Notes: generated by a model not told the origin, from the letters alone. Positions 7,239-17,609 are shown, numbered from the stretch's first letter. The stretch: DNA of 64,000 nt from Banduia mediterranea (GCF_031846245.1 NZ_JAVRIC010000001.1:186001-250000); one strand, 5' to 3'. Numbers and translations: made by a program.

Positions 7239-9707
7239 CTATTCGCCGCGCAGCACCGTATTGGGCGGTGTATCCAGCGTGCGGCGCAGCGCGAACCAGC
7301 CGAGTGAGGTGACGATCGCCGTGCCGGCACCGGCGCCGATCAGCCACAGCAGCGGACGCGGCCCGTAGTCGATGCCGAACACGAATTCAGCGAGCGTCCA
7401 GCTCAGCGCCTGCGCGCCGATCGCGGCGACGCTGCCGGCCAGCAATCCGAGCACCGCGTATTCGGTGAGCACGCCCTGGCGCACCACCGAACGGCGAGCG
7501 CCCAGGGCGCGCAGCAGGCCGATCTCGCGGCGGCGTTCGTCACGCGTGCCTTCGATCGCGGCCAGCAGTACCGTCAGTCCGGCCACCAGGGTGAAGATGA
7601 AGATGAACTCCACGGCGCGTGTGATGCGGTCCATGATCGAGCGGACCTCGCGCATCACGCTGTCGATGTCGAGCACCGTCACGTTCGGGAAACGATCGAC
7701 CAGGGCGCGCAGCAGCACTCGTTCGTCCGGCGGCAGGTAAAAGCTGGTGAGAAAGTTGGCGTCGGCGGGGTCGAGCACGCCGGGCGGCGCCAGCAGAAAG
7801 AAATTGGGCTGAAAGCTGTCCCATTCGACGGTGCGGAAGTTCTTCACCGTGAGCGTGACTTCGCGGTCGGCGATCGCCAGCGTCAGCGTGTCGCCGAGTT
7901 TCAGCCCGAGGCGTTCCACCGCGTAGTCATCCGCCGACAGCCAGGGCTGACCCTGGCCGGATTCGCCCCACCATTGTCCGTCCGTAATCGTGTTGTCCGG
8001 CCCCAGGGTCTCGGTCCACGACAGGTTGAACTCTCGATTGATCCATCGCCGCGTTTCCGGATCGTCGAAGGATTCCGAGCTGACGGCTTCGCCGTTGAGC
8101 CCGACCAGGCGACCGCGCACCATCGGCCACAGTTTCAGTTCGTCGTAGCCGCGCTCGGCGAAGAACGCGTTCATCGGTGCGACCTGATCCGGCAGCACAT
8201 TGATCAGGAACTGGTTGGGCGTGCCGTCCGGAAGGCGCGCGCGCCAGGTTTCGAGCAGATCGGTGCGGGACACCGAGACCAGCAGCAGCGCTAGCAGCGA
8301 CAGCCCCAGCGCCACCACCTGCGCCACCGTGGCCGCGCGTCGCCGCGACACATTACCCAGGCCGAAGCGCCAGGACGCGCCGACCCGGCCGCGCAGCGGC
8401 GCCAGCAGGCGCACCAGCAGCAGGGCCAGCCCGGCCAGAACCGCGATTGCGATGGCGGCGCCGCCGAGCACGTAGCTCGCCAGCTTGACGTCGCGGGTCT
8501 GCCACCACAGCAGCGCGGCGATGGCGCTGACCGCGGCCAGTGGCACCAGACGGGACATGCTGGTTCCGGCATCGACACGCTGGAACACGCGCACCGGCGT
8601 AACGCGGCGCGCGTCGAGCACCGGCGGCAGGCCGAAGCCGAGCAGCATCAGCAGTCCCACCAATTGCGCAGACAACAAGGGCCACAGCGTGGGGGCGGGC
8701 AGCTCGGTATCGAGCAAGGAGCCGATCAGTCGCACGATCACGAATTGCGCGAGCCCGCCGACCGCCGCACCGACCAGCCCGGCCAGCACACCGGCGAACA
8801 GCAGGCTGCCGGCCAGCGCCGTGACGATGTAGTTGCCGTGCGCGCCCAGGCATTTCAGCAGCGCGACCTCGTCGCGCAGGCGCGTGCCGTAGCTGCGCGC
8901 GCAGATCGCCACGGCGGCGCCGGACAGCAGCAGCGCCGACAGCACCGCCAGATCGAGAAAGCGCTGCGCGGTATCCAGTGCATTGCGCACCGCCGGGCTC
9001 GCGTCCTGCGGCGTGACGGCGCGCGCATCTTCGGGAATGTCCAGCGCTTCGAGCGCCGTCGTGGGCCCGGCCAGCATCAGTTCGTAGCTGACGCGGCTGA
9101 AGGCGCCCATCAGCTGTGTGGCCGGCAGGTCTGCGGCGTTGATCAGCAGGCGCGGCGCCAGATCACCGAAGCTGCCGCCCCGGTCGGGTTCATAGGCGAT
9201 CACGGCGCCGATATTCAGATCCAGATCGCCAAGCTTCAGCGATGCGCCCGCCGAGAGCCCCAGATCGGTCCACAGGCGCGCGTCGACCCAGGCTTCGCCC
9301 GGCGGGGGAATGCCGGCGGCGACGCGTTCGGTGCCGAACGGCTGATCGGTGATGCGCAGTTCGCCGCGCGGCGGATAGCCGGCCGAGACGGCCTTGACCG
9401 AGGCCAGGCGGCTGGTTTCGCCGTGGAACACCACGCTGGGCAGCGAGTACACGGATACGGCGTCGAGTCCGTCGGCACGCGCCTGTTCGAGCAGCGCATC
9501 CGGCAGTGCATCATGCGCGCTGACGATCAGGTCGGCGCCCATGGTTTCGCCGGACTGCGCGGCCAAGGCTGCGCGCACGCGATCCGTGAACAGACCGACC
9601 GCGCAGCTGGTGCCGACACCGACCGTCAGCGCGACCGACAGGATCAGAAGCTCACCGGAACGCCAACCGCGCGCGTAACGGCGCCAGGCATAGCGCCAGG
9701 CGCTCAC
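7239..9707 (-). CDS. ybbP: ABC transporter permease, FtsX/MacB type (YbbP-like)
   Basis: The 822-residue inner membrane protein has the large YbbP layout: an N-terminal helix, a long periplasmic segment, a central block of helices, a second periplasmic segment and a C-terminal FtsX domain. The FtsX domain includes TVLLAAIEGTRDERRREIGL and a final ALGARRSV-like stretch. Its start overlaps the ybbA stop by four bases, so the two form one transporter. Relatives work with an ATPase and sit beside tesA; the substrate is not established, though lipid or lipoprotein release is often proposed. Confidence 0.88.
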   Translation of the reverse strand: MSAWRYAWRRYARGWRSGELLILSVALTVGVGTSCAVGLFTDRVRAALAAQSGETMGADLIVSAHDALPDALLEQARADGLDAVSVYSLPSVVFHGETSRLASVKAVSAGYPPRGELRITDQPFGTERVAAGIPPPGEAWVDARLWTDLGLSAGASLKLGDLDLNIGAVIAYEPDRGGSFGDLAPRLLINAADLPATQLMGAFSRVSYELMLAGPTTALEALDIPEDARAVTPQDASPAVRNALDTAQRFLDLAVLSALLLSGAAVAICARSYGTRLRDEVALLKCLGAHGNYIVTALAGSLLFAGVLAGLVGAAVGGLAQFVIVRLIGSLLDTELPAPTLWPLLSAQLVGLLMLLGFGLPPVLDARRVTPVRVFQRVDAGTSMSRLVPLAAVSAIAALLWWQTRDVKLASYVLGGAAIAIAVLAGLALLLVRLLAPLRGRVGASWRFGLGNVSRRRAATVAQVVALGLSLLALLLVSVSRTDLLETWRARLPDGTPNQFLINVLPDQVAPMNAFFAERGYDELKLWPMVRGRLVGLNGEAVSSESFDDPETRRWINREFNLSWTETLGPDNTITDGQWWGESGQGQPWLSADDYAVERLGLKLGDTLTLAIADREVTLTVKNFRTVEWDSFQPNFFLLAPPGVLDPADANFLTSFYLPPDERVLLRALVDRFPNVTVLDIDSVMREVRSIMDRITRAVEFIFIFTLVAGLTVLLAAIEGTRDERRREIGLLRALGARRSVVRQGVLTEYAVLGLLAGSVAAIGAQALSWTLAEFVFGIDYGPRPLLWLIGAGAGTAIVTSLGWFALRRTLDTPPNTVLRGE

Positions 9708-10423
9708 ATCAGCGACTCGACGATGCGCCCGGCCTCGATGCGGAGCGCACGCTTGCAGCGAGCCGCCAGGGTGTTGTCATGCGTGACCATCACCAGAGTG
9801 GTGCCGCGTTGCGCGTTGAGATCGAACAGCAGATCGATGATGCGCGCGCCGGTGGCGGTATCCAGATTGCCGGTGGGCTCATCGGCGAACAGCAGCTTCG
9901 GCTCGCCGGCAAAGGCACGGGCGATCGCCACGCGCTGCTGCTCGCCGCCCGAAAGCTGCGTCGGGTAATGATTCAGGCGATGCTCCAGACCGACCTGCTG
10001 CAGCGCTTCGCGTGCGCGCTTGGCCGGTCGGTCCAGGCCCGCCAGTTCGGCCGGCAGCATCACGTTCTCCAGGGCAGTGAAGCCGGCCAGCAACTGGAAC
10101 GACTGGAATACGAAGCCGACGCCGCCGGCGCGGACCGCGGCGCGCGCGTCCTCGTCCATGGCGCCGATGTCGTGACCGGTGAGTTCGATGCGGCCGGTGC
10201 TCGGCAGGTCCAGCCCGGCCAGTAGCGACAGCAGTGTGGTCTTGCCGGAGCCGGAACGACCGATGATCGCGACGGTTTCGCCTTCGGCTATGCTTAGGTT
10301 CACGTTCTCGAGAATCGTGAGTACGCCAGCGGCGCCGTCGATCGACTTGCCGACGCCGTCCGCGACGATCACGTTTCCGCTAGCCGTTTCGGCCTCAACT
10401 GTCACCTCGTCCCTCATGAGCAT
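9704..10423 (-). CDS. ybbA: ABC transporter ATP-binding protein (YbbA-like)
   Basis: The ATPase partner of YbbP is about 239 residues long. Walker A is GRSGSGKTTL, the signature motif is LSGGEQQRVAIARAF, Walker B is LLFADEPTGNLD and the switch histidine is in MVTHD. It belongs to the LolD/MacB branch. The ATG at 10423 has AGAAG six bases upstream and reads MLMRDEV. A second ATG at 10417 overlaps the tesA start codon on the other strand. The N-terminal 20 residues before VIVADGVGKS look weakly conserved, so the true start could be further inside. Confidence 0.88.
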   Translation of the reverse strand: MLMRDEVTVEAETASGNVIVADGVGKSIDGAAGVLTILENVNLSIAEGETVAIIGRSGSGKTTLLSLLAGLDLPSTGRIELTGHDIGAMDEDARAAVRAGGVGFVFQSFQLLAGFTALENVMLPAELAGLDRPAKRAREALQQVGLEHRLNHYPTQLSGGEQQRVAIARAFAGEPKLLFADEPTGNLDTATGARIIDLLFDLNAQRGTTLVMVTHDNTLAARCKRALRIEAGRIVESLM

Positions 10424-11066
10424 TCGTCTTCTGCTGTTCGTATTGAGTCTGTGGTCCGCACTTTGGACCGGCGTGGTGCGTGCCGATACGGCGCCGACCA
10501 TTCTGGTGTTCGGCGATTCGTTGTCCGCAGGCTACGGCATCGATGTGAATTCCGGATGGGTGCAGTTGCTGCGCGATCGGCTGAAGGATCAAGGCTATCC
10601 ACACCAAGTCGTCAACGGAAGTGTATCCGGCGAAACCACCGCCGGTGGCCTGTCGCGCCTGCCGGCGACGCTGCAACGGCATCCGCCTGACATCGTGCTG
10701 CTGGAACTGGGCGCCAACGATGGTCTGCGCGGATTGCCGCTGGAGACGATGCGCAAGAATCTCGAAGCGCTGGTCGCGGCCAGCCAGGACACCGGCGCAA
10801 CGGTGGTGCTGTTCGAGATGCGGCTGCCGCCGAACTACGGCAGCGAGTACACGGAGCGTTTTCGCGCGGTATTCCACGCCGTGGCCGAAGATAGCGGGGC
10901 GATCCTGCTGCCGTTCTTCATGGCGAGCATCGCGCGCGATCCCGCCAATTTCCAGGCCGACCGCGCGCACCCCACCGCGGCGGCGCAGCCGGCCCTGCTC
11001 GATGCGATCTGGCCGACGCTGGAACTACTGCTGGAAGGGAAAGCCGCGGCCGCGCCTGCATCCTGA
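10416..11066 (+). CDS. tesA: Multifunctional acyl-CoA thioesterase/arylesterase TesA
   Basis: The 216-residue SGNH hydrolase starts with a signal peptide (MSIRLLLFVLSLWSALWTGVVRA). It carries block I FGDSLSAGYG, block II Gly in NGSVSGETT, block III ELGANDGLRG and block V DRAHPTAAAQ with the catalytic Asp-His pair. TesA-type enzymes hydrolyse thioesters and esters in the periplasm. It is divergent from ybbA with overlapping start codons, the same three-gene neighbourhood as in E. coli. No clear Shine-Dalgarno sequence precedes the ATG. Confidence 0.93.
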   Translation: MSIRLLLFVLSLWSALWTGVVRADTAPTILVFGDSLSAGYGIDVNSGWVQLLRDRLKDQGYPHQVVNGSVSGETTAGGLSRLPATLQRHPPDIVLLELGANDGLRGLPLETMRKNLEALVAASQDTGATVVLFEMRLPPNYGSEYTERFRAVFHAVAEDSGAILLPFFMASIARDPANFQADRAHPTAAAQPALLDAIWPTLELLLEGKAAAAPAS

Positions 11067-11121
11067 ACGCGGCTTGATCCGTATCGGTATCACTTCCCCA
11101 ATTTTCGATATCGACCGGATC

Positions 11122-11686
11122 ATGAAAATCGCCGTCATCGGCAGCGGCATCTCGGGTCTTGCGGCCGCTTATTTCCTCGGCCGGCGCCATGAGGTCACGC
11201 TGTACGAACAGGACCGTCGCGTGGGCGGTCACACCAACACCGTGGACATCGACACCGCCGCGGGGCCGCTGTCGATCGATACCGGTTTCATCGTCTGCAA
11301 TCCGGTCAACTATCCGAATTTCTATCCGCTGCTCGACAGTCTCGGCGTGGAACGCCAGAACACCGATATGTCGCTGGGCGTGTCGGTCGAAAGACGGGCG
11401 TATCGAGTGGGCCGGAGACGAAGATCTGAGCAAGATCTTTGCGCAGCCCTCGCTGAGGTTCTCGCCCACGCACATCCGCATGCTGCTGGCGGCGATGGCG
11501 GGGCCGATCTGGAACGCCTTGCTTGCCGAGGATGCGCTCAGCGACACGCCGATCGGCGTCAGCTACTGGATGAACCAGCTGCAACCGATACCCGGCCCGG
11601 TGAACTACATCGTCTCGCTGAATCCGCCACGGCCACCGCACGCGGACTCGGTGCTCTACCAGACCCGGTACGCGCATCCGCAGTAC
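11122..11686 (+). pseudogene. NAD(P)/FAD-dependent oxidoreductase (COG2907 type), frameshifted and internally deleted
   Basis: MKIAVIGSGISGLAAAYFLG is a clear FAD-binding GxGxxG start, followed by GHTNTVDIDT and GFIVCNPVNYPNF, typical of the amine-oxidase-like proteins that accompany cyclopropane synthase genes. The frame changes near 11389: the first part reads in frame 1, and the continuation SKDGRIEWAGDEDLSKIF reads in frame 2. The later SYWMNQLQ and RYAHPQY blocks are recognisable, but the long stretch between them is missing. The family is about 420-450 residues; only about 190 remain. It then runs straight into the cyclopropane synthase piece. It cannot be functional as read. Confidence 0.75.
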
Positions 11687-12361
11687 GGCGCCCTGCAGCA
11701 CCGCCGCGCCAACACCAAGCACCGCGCCAAGGAAAACATCCAGTATCACTACGATCTGGGCAATGATTTCTATCGTCTGTGGCTCGACGAGAGCATGGCC
11801 TATTCCAGCGCCGTGTTCGCCAGCCCCAACGACACTCTGCATCAGGCGCAGCTCAACAAGTTCGAGAACCTGTCCCAGGAACGGCTGGTCGAAGCCAGCG
11901 CCCGTGCCGAGCGTGAAGCTGTGGCCGAGCGCGTGACGTTCGAATTGTGTGATTACCGCGACGTGCGCGAACACTGTGACCGGATCTTCTCCGTCGAGAT
12001 GTACGAGGCCGTGGGCGAGCAATTCTGGCCCACCTATTCCGAGACGATCCATCGCGTGCTCAAGCCGGGCGGCATCGCCTCGAACCAGGGCATCACGATT
12101 TCCGACAAGATCTTCGATCAGTACCGCAACAAGCGCGACTTCATCCAGGAGTACATCTTTCCGGGGGGGGCATGCTGAGCCCGGTGCACCATTTCCAGAA
12201 GCTCGCCGCCGCCGGTCTGAGGCCCGAAGTCCCGCAGCTGTTCGCGCTCGACCATGCCGAAACCCTGGCGCACCGGCACCGCAGCGTGCAGGCCGTGCGC
12301 GAGCCGATCAAGCGTCAGTTCGGCGAGCGCTTCTATCGCATGTGGCCTTACTCTCTGGCCT
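11687..12361 (+). pseudogene. cfa: Cyclopropane-fatty-acyl-phospholipid synthase, internally deleted and frameshifted
   Basis: HYDLGNDFYRLWLDESMAYS, LCDYRDV, FSVEMYEAVGEQFWPTY and DFIQEYIFPGG are classic cyclopropane synthase (CFA) blocks. The N-terminal domain is missing. The SAM-binding motif (normally VLEIGCGWGG between NKFENL and AERVTF) has been removed without breaking the frame. At 12163-12170 a run of eight Gs shifts the frame to a stop at 12178; with seven Gs the protein would continue as GGMLSPVHHFQKL to FGERFYRMW. The enzyme would add methylene bridges to membrane lipids, but this copy lacks its cofactor site. Confidence 0.8.
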
Positions 12362-12537
12362 TCACCACGTTCTGGCTGTGGGCCGCCTACAAGCTCAGAA
12401 CCTGGTCAGCCCGTATCGCCTGGCTGCTGGCGATCTATCTCGCCGGTAACATGGCCATGGCAGTGTTCGTGCTATGGCAGGTCTGGACACTTCCGCGCGA
12501 CGCCGGTCTCGACGCCTTGCTGACGCGTCGCGCGTGA
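12362..12537 (+). pseudogene. C-terminal part of a small membrane protein, fused to the cfa remnant
   Basis: After the cyclopropane synthase block FYRMWPY, the same frame continues with FTTFWLWAAYKL and two hydrophobic helices, ending WTLPRDAGLDALLTRRA. This does not resemble a CFA C-terminus. It looks like the end of a small membrane protein of the kind that follows cfa in such clusters (DUF1475-like, tentative). The stop overlaps the GTG of the DUF2062 gene by GTGA. Confidence 0.45.
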
Positions 12538-13025
12538 GCGGGGCCCGGTCGTGGCTGCGCCGGCACTTGCTGGAGCCGGTGCTGAATCAATTGCGGCAGG
12601 GCGTGTCACCCGAAAAGATCGCCTTGACGATCGCCCTGGGGCTGAGCCTGTCGGTGTTCCCGATACTCGGCAGCACCACACTGCTGTGTCTGCTCGCCGG
12701 CATCGCCTTCAAGCTCAACCAGCCGCTGATCCAGATTGCCAACTATCTGGGCTATCCCTTGCAGATTCTGCTTTTGCTGCCGTTCTACCGGGCGGGTGAA
12801 TGGCTGGGCACGCCGCATCTGGCCTTGTCGGTTCCCGATTTGGTCGCGCGCTTCAAGGCCGGCCCGTGGCAATTCATGCTTGATTTCGGCTTGATCGCGC
12901 TTGGCGGCGTCGGCATCTGGTGCCTGTGCGCACCGCTGTTCGTCGGCCTGGTCTATGGGGTGCTGCTCGTGACGCTGCGCCTGCTGGGACGGCGCGTTAC
13001 AGCTGCGCGTAGCGCGCCGGTTTAA
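12534..13025 (+). CDS. DUF2062 membrane protein
   Basis: The 163-residue protein has the DUF2062 pattern: a short basic N-terminus (RSWLRRHLLEPVLNQLRQG), then SPEKIALTIALGLSLSVFPI with the GxxxSVFPI(L)G block, and three to four membrane helices. The function of the family is unknown; it is often next to lipid-modification genes. GTG at 12534 is preferred because it overlaps the preceding stop and begins at the conserved region. The ATG at 12474 would lie inside the upstream frame. Confidence 0.8.
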   Translation: MSGARSWLRRHLLEPVLNQLRQGVSPEKIALTIALGLSLSVFPILGSTTLLCLLAGIAFKLNQPLIQIANYLGYPLQILLLLPFYRAGEWLGTPHLALSVPDLVARFKAGPWQFMLDFGLIALGGVGIWCLCAPLFVGLVYGVLLVTLRLLGRRVTAARSAPV

Positions 13026-13121
13026 CGTGAATCACATGCGACGTGATGCCGACCTAGCCTCGCCCGCTTGCGGGAGAGCGGCGGGTAGAGGGGAACCGCC
13101 ATGCCGCAGGAGATTCATTGT
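13022..13121 (+). repeat. Dispersed intergenic repeat, family B, copy 2
   Basis: It matches the reverse complement of 1914-2037 over TTTAACGTGAATCAC, CGTGATGCCGACCTA, CCTCGCCCGC and AGATTCATT blocks. It starts at the stop codon of the DUF2062 gene. The remaining bases to 13305 show no gene or clear signal. Confidence 0.7.
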
Positions 13122-13305
13122 TCGGCTGCCTGGCCGGAGGTGCTGGCGGCGATCAGAACCTTCGCCTGAACCGGGCCGACAAAGAATGATACGGGCCGAG
13201 ATGGACGTGATACGGGAATGAGACGGTCGCAGCCGGTGCGTGGACGCGACACACCGATGCTGCCACCCTTGGGCGCATTGCCTATCCAGACTGGAGTCCC
13301 CCCGT

Positions 13306-14034
13306 ATGCGCCGCCTGCCCATGCTGTTGTTGCCGCTGGTTTTCAGCGCCTGTGCGGACTCCGATTGGCAGGCCAGTTCCGGCCGCATCCTCGATGCGAT
13401 CCAGACCCAGCAGGGCAGCGGTCAGCTCAGTCAGAGCGATATCCTGTCGGGTCTGCGCGAGGCTCTGGCCCAGGGTACGACCACGGCGATCAACCAGCTC
13501 GGCACCACTGATGGCTTCTGGAAGGACGGCGAAGTCCGGATTCCCTTGCCGGCGGCGCTCGCCAAATACGAAAGCACCGCACGTCAGTTCGGTTACGGTC
13601 CCAAGCTCGATGAATTCCAGCTCACCCTGAATCGCGCCGCCGAGCAGGCGGTGCCACAGGTGGCGTCGATCTTCGGCAATGCCGTGGGCAAGATGACGGT
13701 GGCGGATGCGCGCTCGATCCTGCAGGGCAGCGACGACGCGGCCACGCAGTACTTCCGCAGAACCGCCGGCACCGAGCTGTACAGCAAGATCAATCCGATC
13801 GTGAAATCCGCGACGGCCAAGGTTGGCGTGACCCAGCAGTACAAACAGCTCGTCGGTTCGCTGGGGTCGATCCTGCAGATGGGCGGCATTACCGCGACCG
13901 ATCTCGACGACTATGTCACCAATAGAACGCTCGACGGGCTGTTCCTGAAGATCGCGGACGAGGAGCAGCGCATTCGTGAGAATCCGGCCGCACGCACCAC
14001 CGACATCCTGAGGCGCGTGTTCGGTAGCGGCTGA
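13306..14034 (+). CDS. DUF4197 lipoprotein
   Basis: The 242-residue protein begins MRRLPMLLLPLVFSACAD, a lipoprotein signal with Cys near residue 16, and continues with the DUF4197 pattern (LREALAQGTTTAINQLG, DGFWKD, IPLP, RAAEQAVP, DARSILQG, YFRRTAGTELYSKINPIV). Members are periplasmic or outer-membrane lipoproteins of unknown function. ATG 13306 is chosen at the start of the signal peptide, with GGAG about 10 bases upstream. It stands alone between two repeats. Confidence 0.85.
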   Translation: MRRLPMLLLPLVFSACADSDWQASSGRILDAIQTQQGSGQLSQSDILSGLREALAQGTTTAINQLGTTDGFWKDGEVRIPLPAALAKYESTARQFGYGPKLDEFQLTLNRAAEQAVPQVASIFGNAVGKMTVADARSILQGSDDAATQYFRRTAGTELYSKINPIVKSATAKVGVTQQYKQLVGSLGSILQMGGITATDLDDYVTNRTLDGLFLKIADEEQRIRENPAARTTDILRRVFGSG

Positions 14035-14057
14035 GCCGCAGGCCGTCGCGTCCTCCA

Positions 14058-14100
14058 CCGTCATTCCGGACAAGCCGCAGGCTTGATCCGGAATCCATGC
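14058..14100. repeat. Dispersed palindromic repeat, family A, half copy
   Basis: CCGTCATTCCGGAC...GATCCGGAATCC is nearly identical to the reverse complement of the right half of 7135-7236. It lies 24 bases after the DUF4197 stop. Confidence 0.75.
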
Positions 14101-14164
14101 GCGGTCCGATGAGCCTACCTGTCACGGCGCATCGGGTAGGAGGCGGGTAGAGGAATAATTCTAC

Positions 14165-14725
14165 CCGCCGTCACCGGGTGGCCGGAGGCAGTTGCCCACC
14201 TCCGGCTCCCACAGAACGTCGCGTGCGGATTTCCCGCACTACGCTCTTCGGATGTTGATTCACAGCACTGCGAGCGCTCGCAACTCCCCCGTAGAAAAGT
14301 GCCAGCTTCGGTCGCAGCAAGGGCAGTCGGTCTGCACATACACGTTGCAGTCGTCCGCGTAGCGACAGAAGCAATGTCCGCGCTTTTCCAGTTCCCGGTC
14401 CAGATCATCGAGCAGAATGTTGGACAACAGCGGCGACAGCGGCCCGCCTTGCGGCGTGCCCTGCGTCCGCGGGCTCACCAGCCCGCCCTCCATCATCCCG
14501 GCGCTGAGGTAGCGGCGGATCAGTTTCAGGACACGCTTATCCTTCACCTTGCGCGCCACCCGCGCCATCAGCGTGGACTGCCATTCAAGGCAGTCCATGA
14601 CGGCCCCTGCTCACTCCTCCAGATTCCGCCTCGCGGCGGACACCCTTGGCGTTCGGCTAACTCTTCCCCTTGCCGGGCGAGTAGAGGACTTCCACCTCCA
14701 AGCGGGTGCGCCCAGCCGGGCGCAC
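14165..14725 (-). mobile_element. Group II intron relic behind the atp terminator
   Basis: On the minus strand a GTGCG intron start lies at 14725. It is followed by domain I-like sequence (GGTGGAAGTCCTCTAC, GGGGAAGAGTTAGCCGAACG, AAGGGTGTC, GAGGCGGAATCTG), a reverse transcriptase fragment, then a domain V-like hairpin (GTGCGGGAAATCCGCAC at about 14213-14229) and a domain VI-like stem to about 14165. A full intron is about 1.8-2.5 kb, so most of the ORF and RNA is lost. Its 5' end is six bases after the atpC terminator stem-loop, the placement typical of class C (IIC) introns. Confidence 0.75.
14260..14598 (-). pseudogene. Group II intron reverse transcriptase/maturase fragment
   Basis: About 83 residues match the palm region of LtrA-type proteins: LMARVARKVKDKRVLKLIRR, GTPQGGPLSPLLSN, LDDLDRELEKRG and the catalytic FCRYADDCNVY box at codons 78-88. 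The N-terminal fingers, the thumb and maturase X domain and any endonuclease domain are absent. After YVQT the frame enters unrelated intron RNA sequence. It cannot make a working enzyme. Confidence 0.85.
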
Positions 14726-14730
14726 CAAAC

Positions 14731-14760
14731 GCAAAAGGGCCGCTCGAAGCGGCCCTTTTG
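14731..14760 (-). terminator. Terminator of the ATP synthase operon
   Basis: The stem is AAAAGGGCCGCT/AGCGGCCCTTTT with a 4-base loop. The A and T runs make it effective on both strands. It lies about 12 bases past the atpC stop codon. Confidence 0.9.
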
Positions 14761-14771
14761 CAGGCATTCGC

Positions 14772-15188
14772 CTAGCGAATATCCTTGAGCTTCTTGACGA
14801 AGTGCAGGCGGGCTGCGGCTTCGACCAGTTCGGCCTGGGCACGGGCCAGATCCATTTCGCCCTTGGCGTTCTCCACCGCTTCCTCAGCGGCGCGCTTGGC
14901 ATCGGCCGCGGCGGCTTCATCCGCATCCTTGGCACGCAGCGCGGTGTCCGCCATCACCGTGACCAGATGGGGCTGAACTTCCAGCAGGCCGCCGGACACG
15001 AAGAAGTAAAGCTGTTCGCCGTCGGCGGTCTTCACCCGGACTTCGCCGGGCTTGAGCCGGGTCAGCAGGGGCGAGTGCTTGGGCGCGATGCCGACTTCAC
15101 CGAGTTCGGCCGGGGCAAACACCATCGCGGCTTCGCCGGAATGGATGTGGCCCTCGGCCGACACGATGTCTACATGCAGTTGGGACAT
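14772..15188 (-). CDS. atpC: ATP synthase F1 subunit epsilon
   Basis: The 138-residue protein has the N-terminal beta-sandwich (HVDIVSAEGHIHSGEA, LGEVGIAPKHSPLLTRLKPG, FFVSGGLLEVQP) and a C-terminal two-helix tail rich in Ala and Glu. It is part of the central rotor stalk and can inhibit ATP hydrolysis. It is the last gene of the atp operon and is followed by the terminator. Confidence 0.97.
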   Translation of the reverse strand: MSQLHVDIVSAEGHIHSGEAAMVFAPAELGEVGIAPKHSPLLTRLKPGEVRVKTADGEQLYFFVSGGLLEVQPHLVTVMADTALRAKDADEAAAADAKRAAEEAVENAKGEMDLARAQAELVEAAARLHFVKKLKDIR

Positions 15189-15267
15189 GGAACGCCTCTA
15201 GAGTCCTGAATCCGGGGGTGCAACGCATGAGACCAAACGCTTCGCCTCACCCGCCACACCGTTCGGA

Positions 15268-16683
<1,416 letters not shown>

Positions 16684-16735
16684 TTAAGCCGTTTCCCACA
16701 TCCGCCCGAAGGCCGATGCAAAAGATTCATTTGCC

Positions 16736-17599
16736 TCAGACCGCCGCCGCGCCACCGACGATTTCCGCCAGTTCCTTGGTGATGCTGGCCTGGCGGGCCT
16801 TGTTGTAGGCGAGTTCCAACTGACTGATGATCTTGCCGGCGTTGTCGGTGGCCGCCTTCATCGCCACCATGCGTGCGCTCTGCTCGCAGGCCACGTTCTC
16901 GATCACGCCCTGATACACCTGCGATTCCACGTAACGCTGCAGCACCGTGTCGAGCAGTTCGCTCGATTCGGGCTCGTAGATGTAGTCCCAGTTTTCGAGC
17001 AGGTTCTCGGTGTCGTCCACCGGCTGCACCGGCAGCAACTGCACCAGATCGGCCTTCTGCGTCATCGTGTTGACGAACGCGGCGGATGCGATGAACACGC
17101 GATCCACTTCACCTTCGCGGTAGGCATCGGTCAACACCTTGATCGTGCCAAGCAGATCCTCGAGATGTGGTCGATCGCCCAAGTGTGTTGCCTGCGCGCT
17201 CAGCTTGGCGCCGAAGCGCTTGAAGAACGACACACCCTTGGCGCCGATCACCGACAGCTCGCAGTCGACGTTCTGATCCTTGTAGTCGCGCAGGGCGCGC
17301 ACCACCTGGCGGAAGGTGTTGACGTTGAGACCGCCGCACAGACCACGGTCGGTGCTGACCACCAGTATCGCGACACGCTTGACCTTGCGGTCCAGCATGA
17401 ACGGGTGCTTGTACTCGGGGTTCGCGTGCGCGAGGTGCCCGATCGTACGGCGGATGCGCTCGGAATACGGGCGCGCGGCCGACATGCGCTCCTGTGCCTT
17501 GCGCATCTTCGACATCGCGACCTTTTCCATCGCGCGCGTGATCTTCTGCGTGTTCTTCACGCTCTTGATCTTGCCGCGGATTTCCTTCGCGTTTGCCAT
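16736..17599 (-). CDS. atpG: ATP synthase F1 subunit gamma
   Basis: The 287-residue protein shows the conserved N-terminal helix ([20 protein letters not shown]), [11 protein letters not shown] near residue 88 and the C-terminal [20 protein letters not shown] helix. It is the rotating shaft inside the alpha-beta hexamer. The spacer to atpA on its upstream side contains a heptamer repeat. Confidence 0.97.
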   Translation of the reverse strand: MANAKEIRGKIKSVKNTQKITRAMEKVAMSKMRKAQERMSAARPYSERIRRTIGHLAHANPEYKHPFMLDRKVKRVAILVVSTDRGLCGGLNVNTFRQVVRALRDYKDQNVDCELSVIGAKGVSFFKRFGAKLSAQATHLGDRPHLEDLLGTIKVLTDAYREGEVDRVFIASAAFVNTMTQKADLVQLLPVQPVDDTENLLENWDYIYEPESSELLDTVLQRYVESQVYQGVIENVACEQSARMVAMKAATDNAGKIISQLELAYNKARQASITKELAEIVGGAAAV

Positions 17600-17609
17600 T
17601 GCTTTGCTC

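Noticed and set aside
13026-13305. Short ORFs between the DUF2062 and DUF4197 genes
   Set aside because: They lie in repeat sequence and lack ribosome-binding sites; the DUF4197 lipoprotein start at 13306 explains the coding signal.
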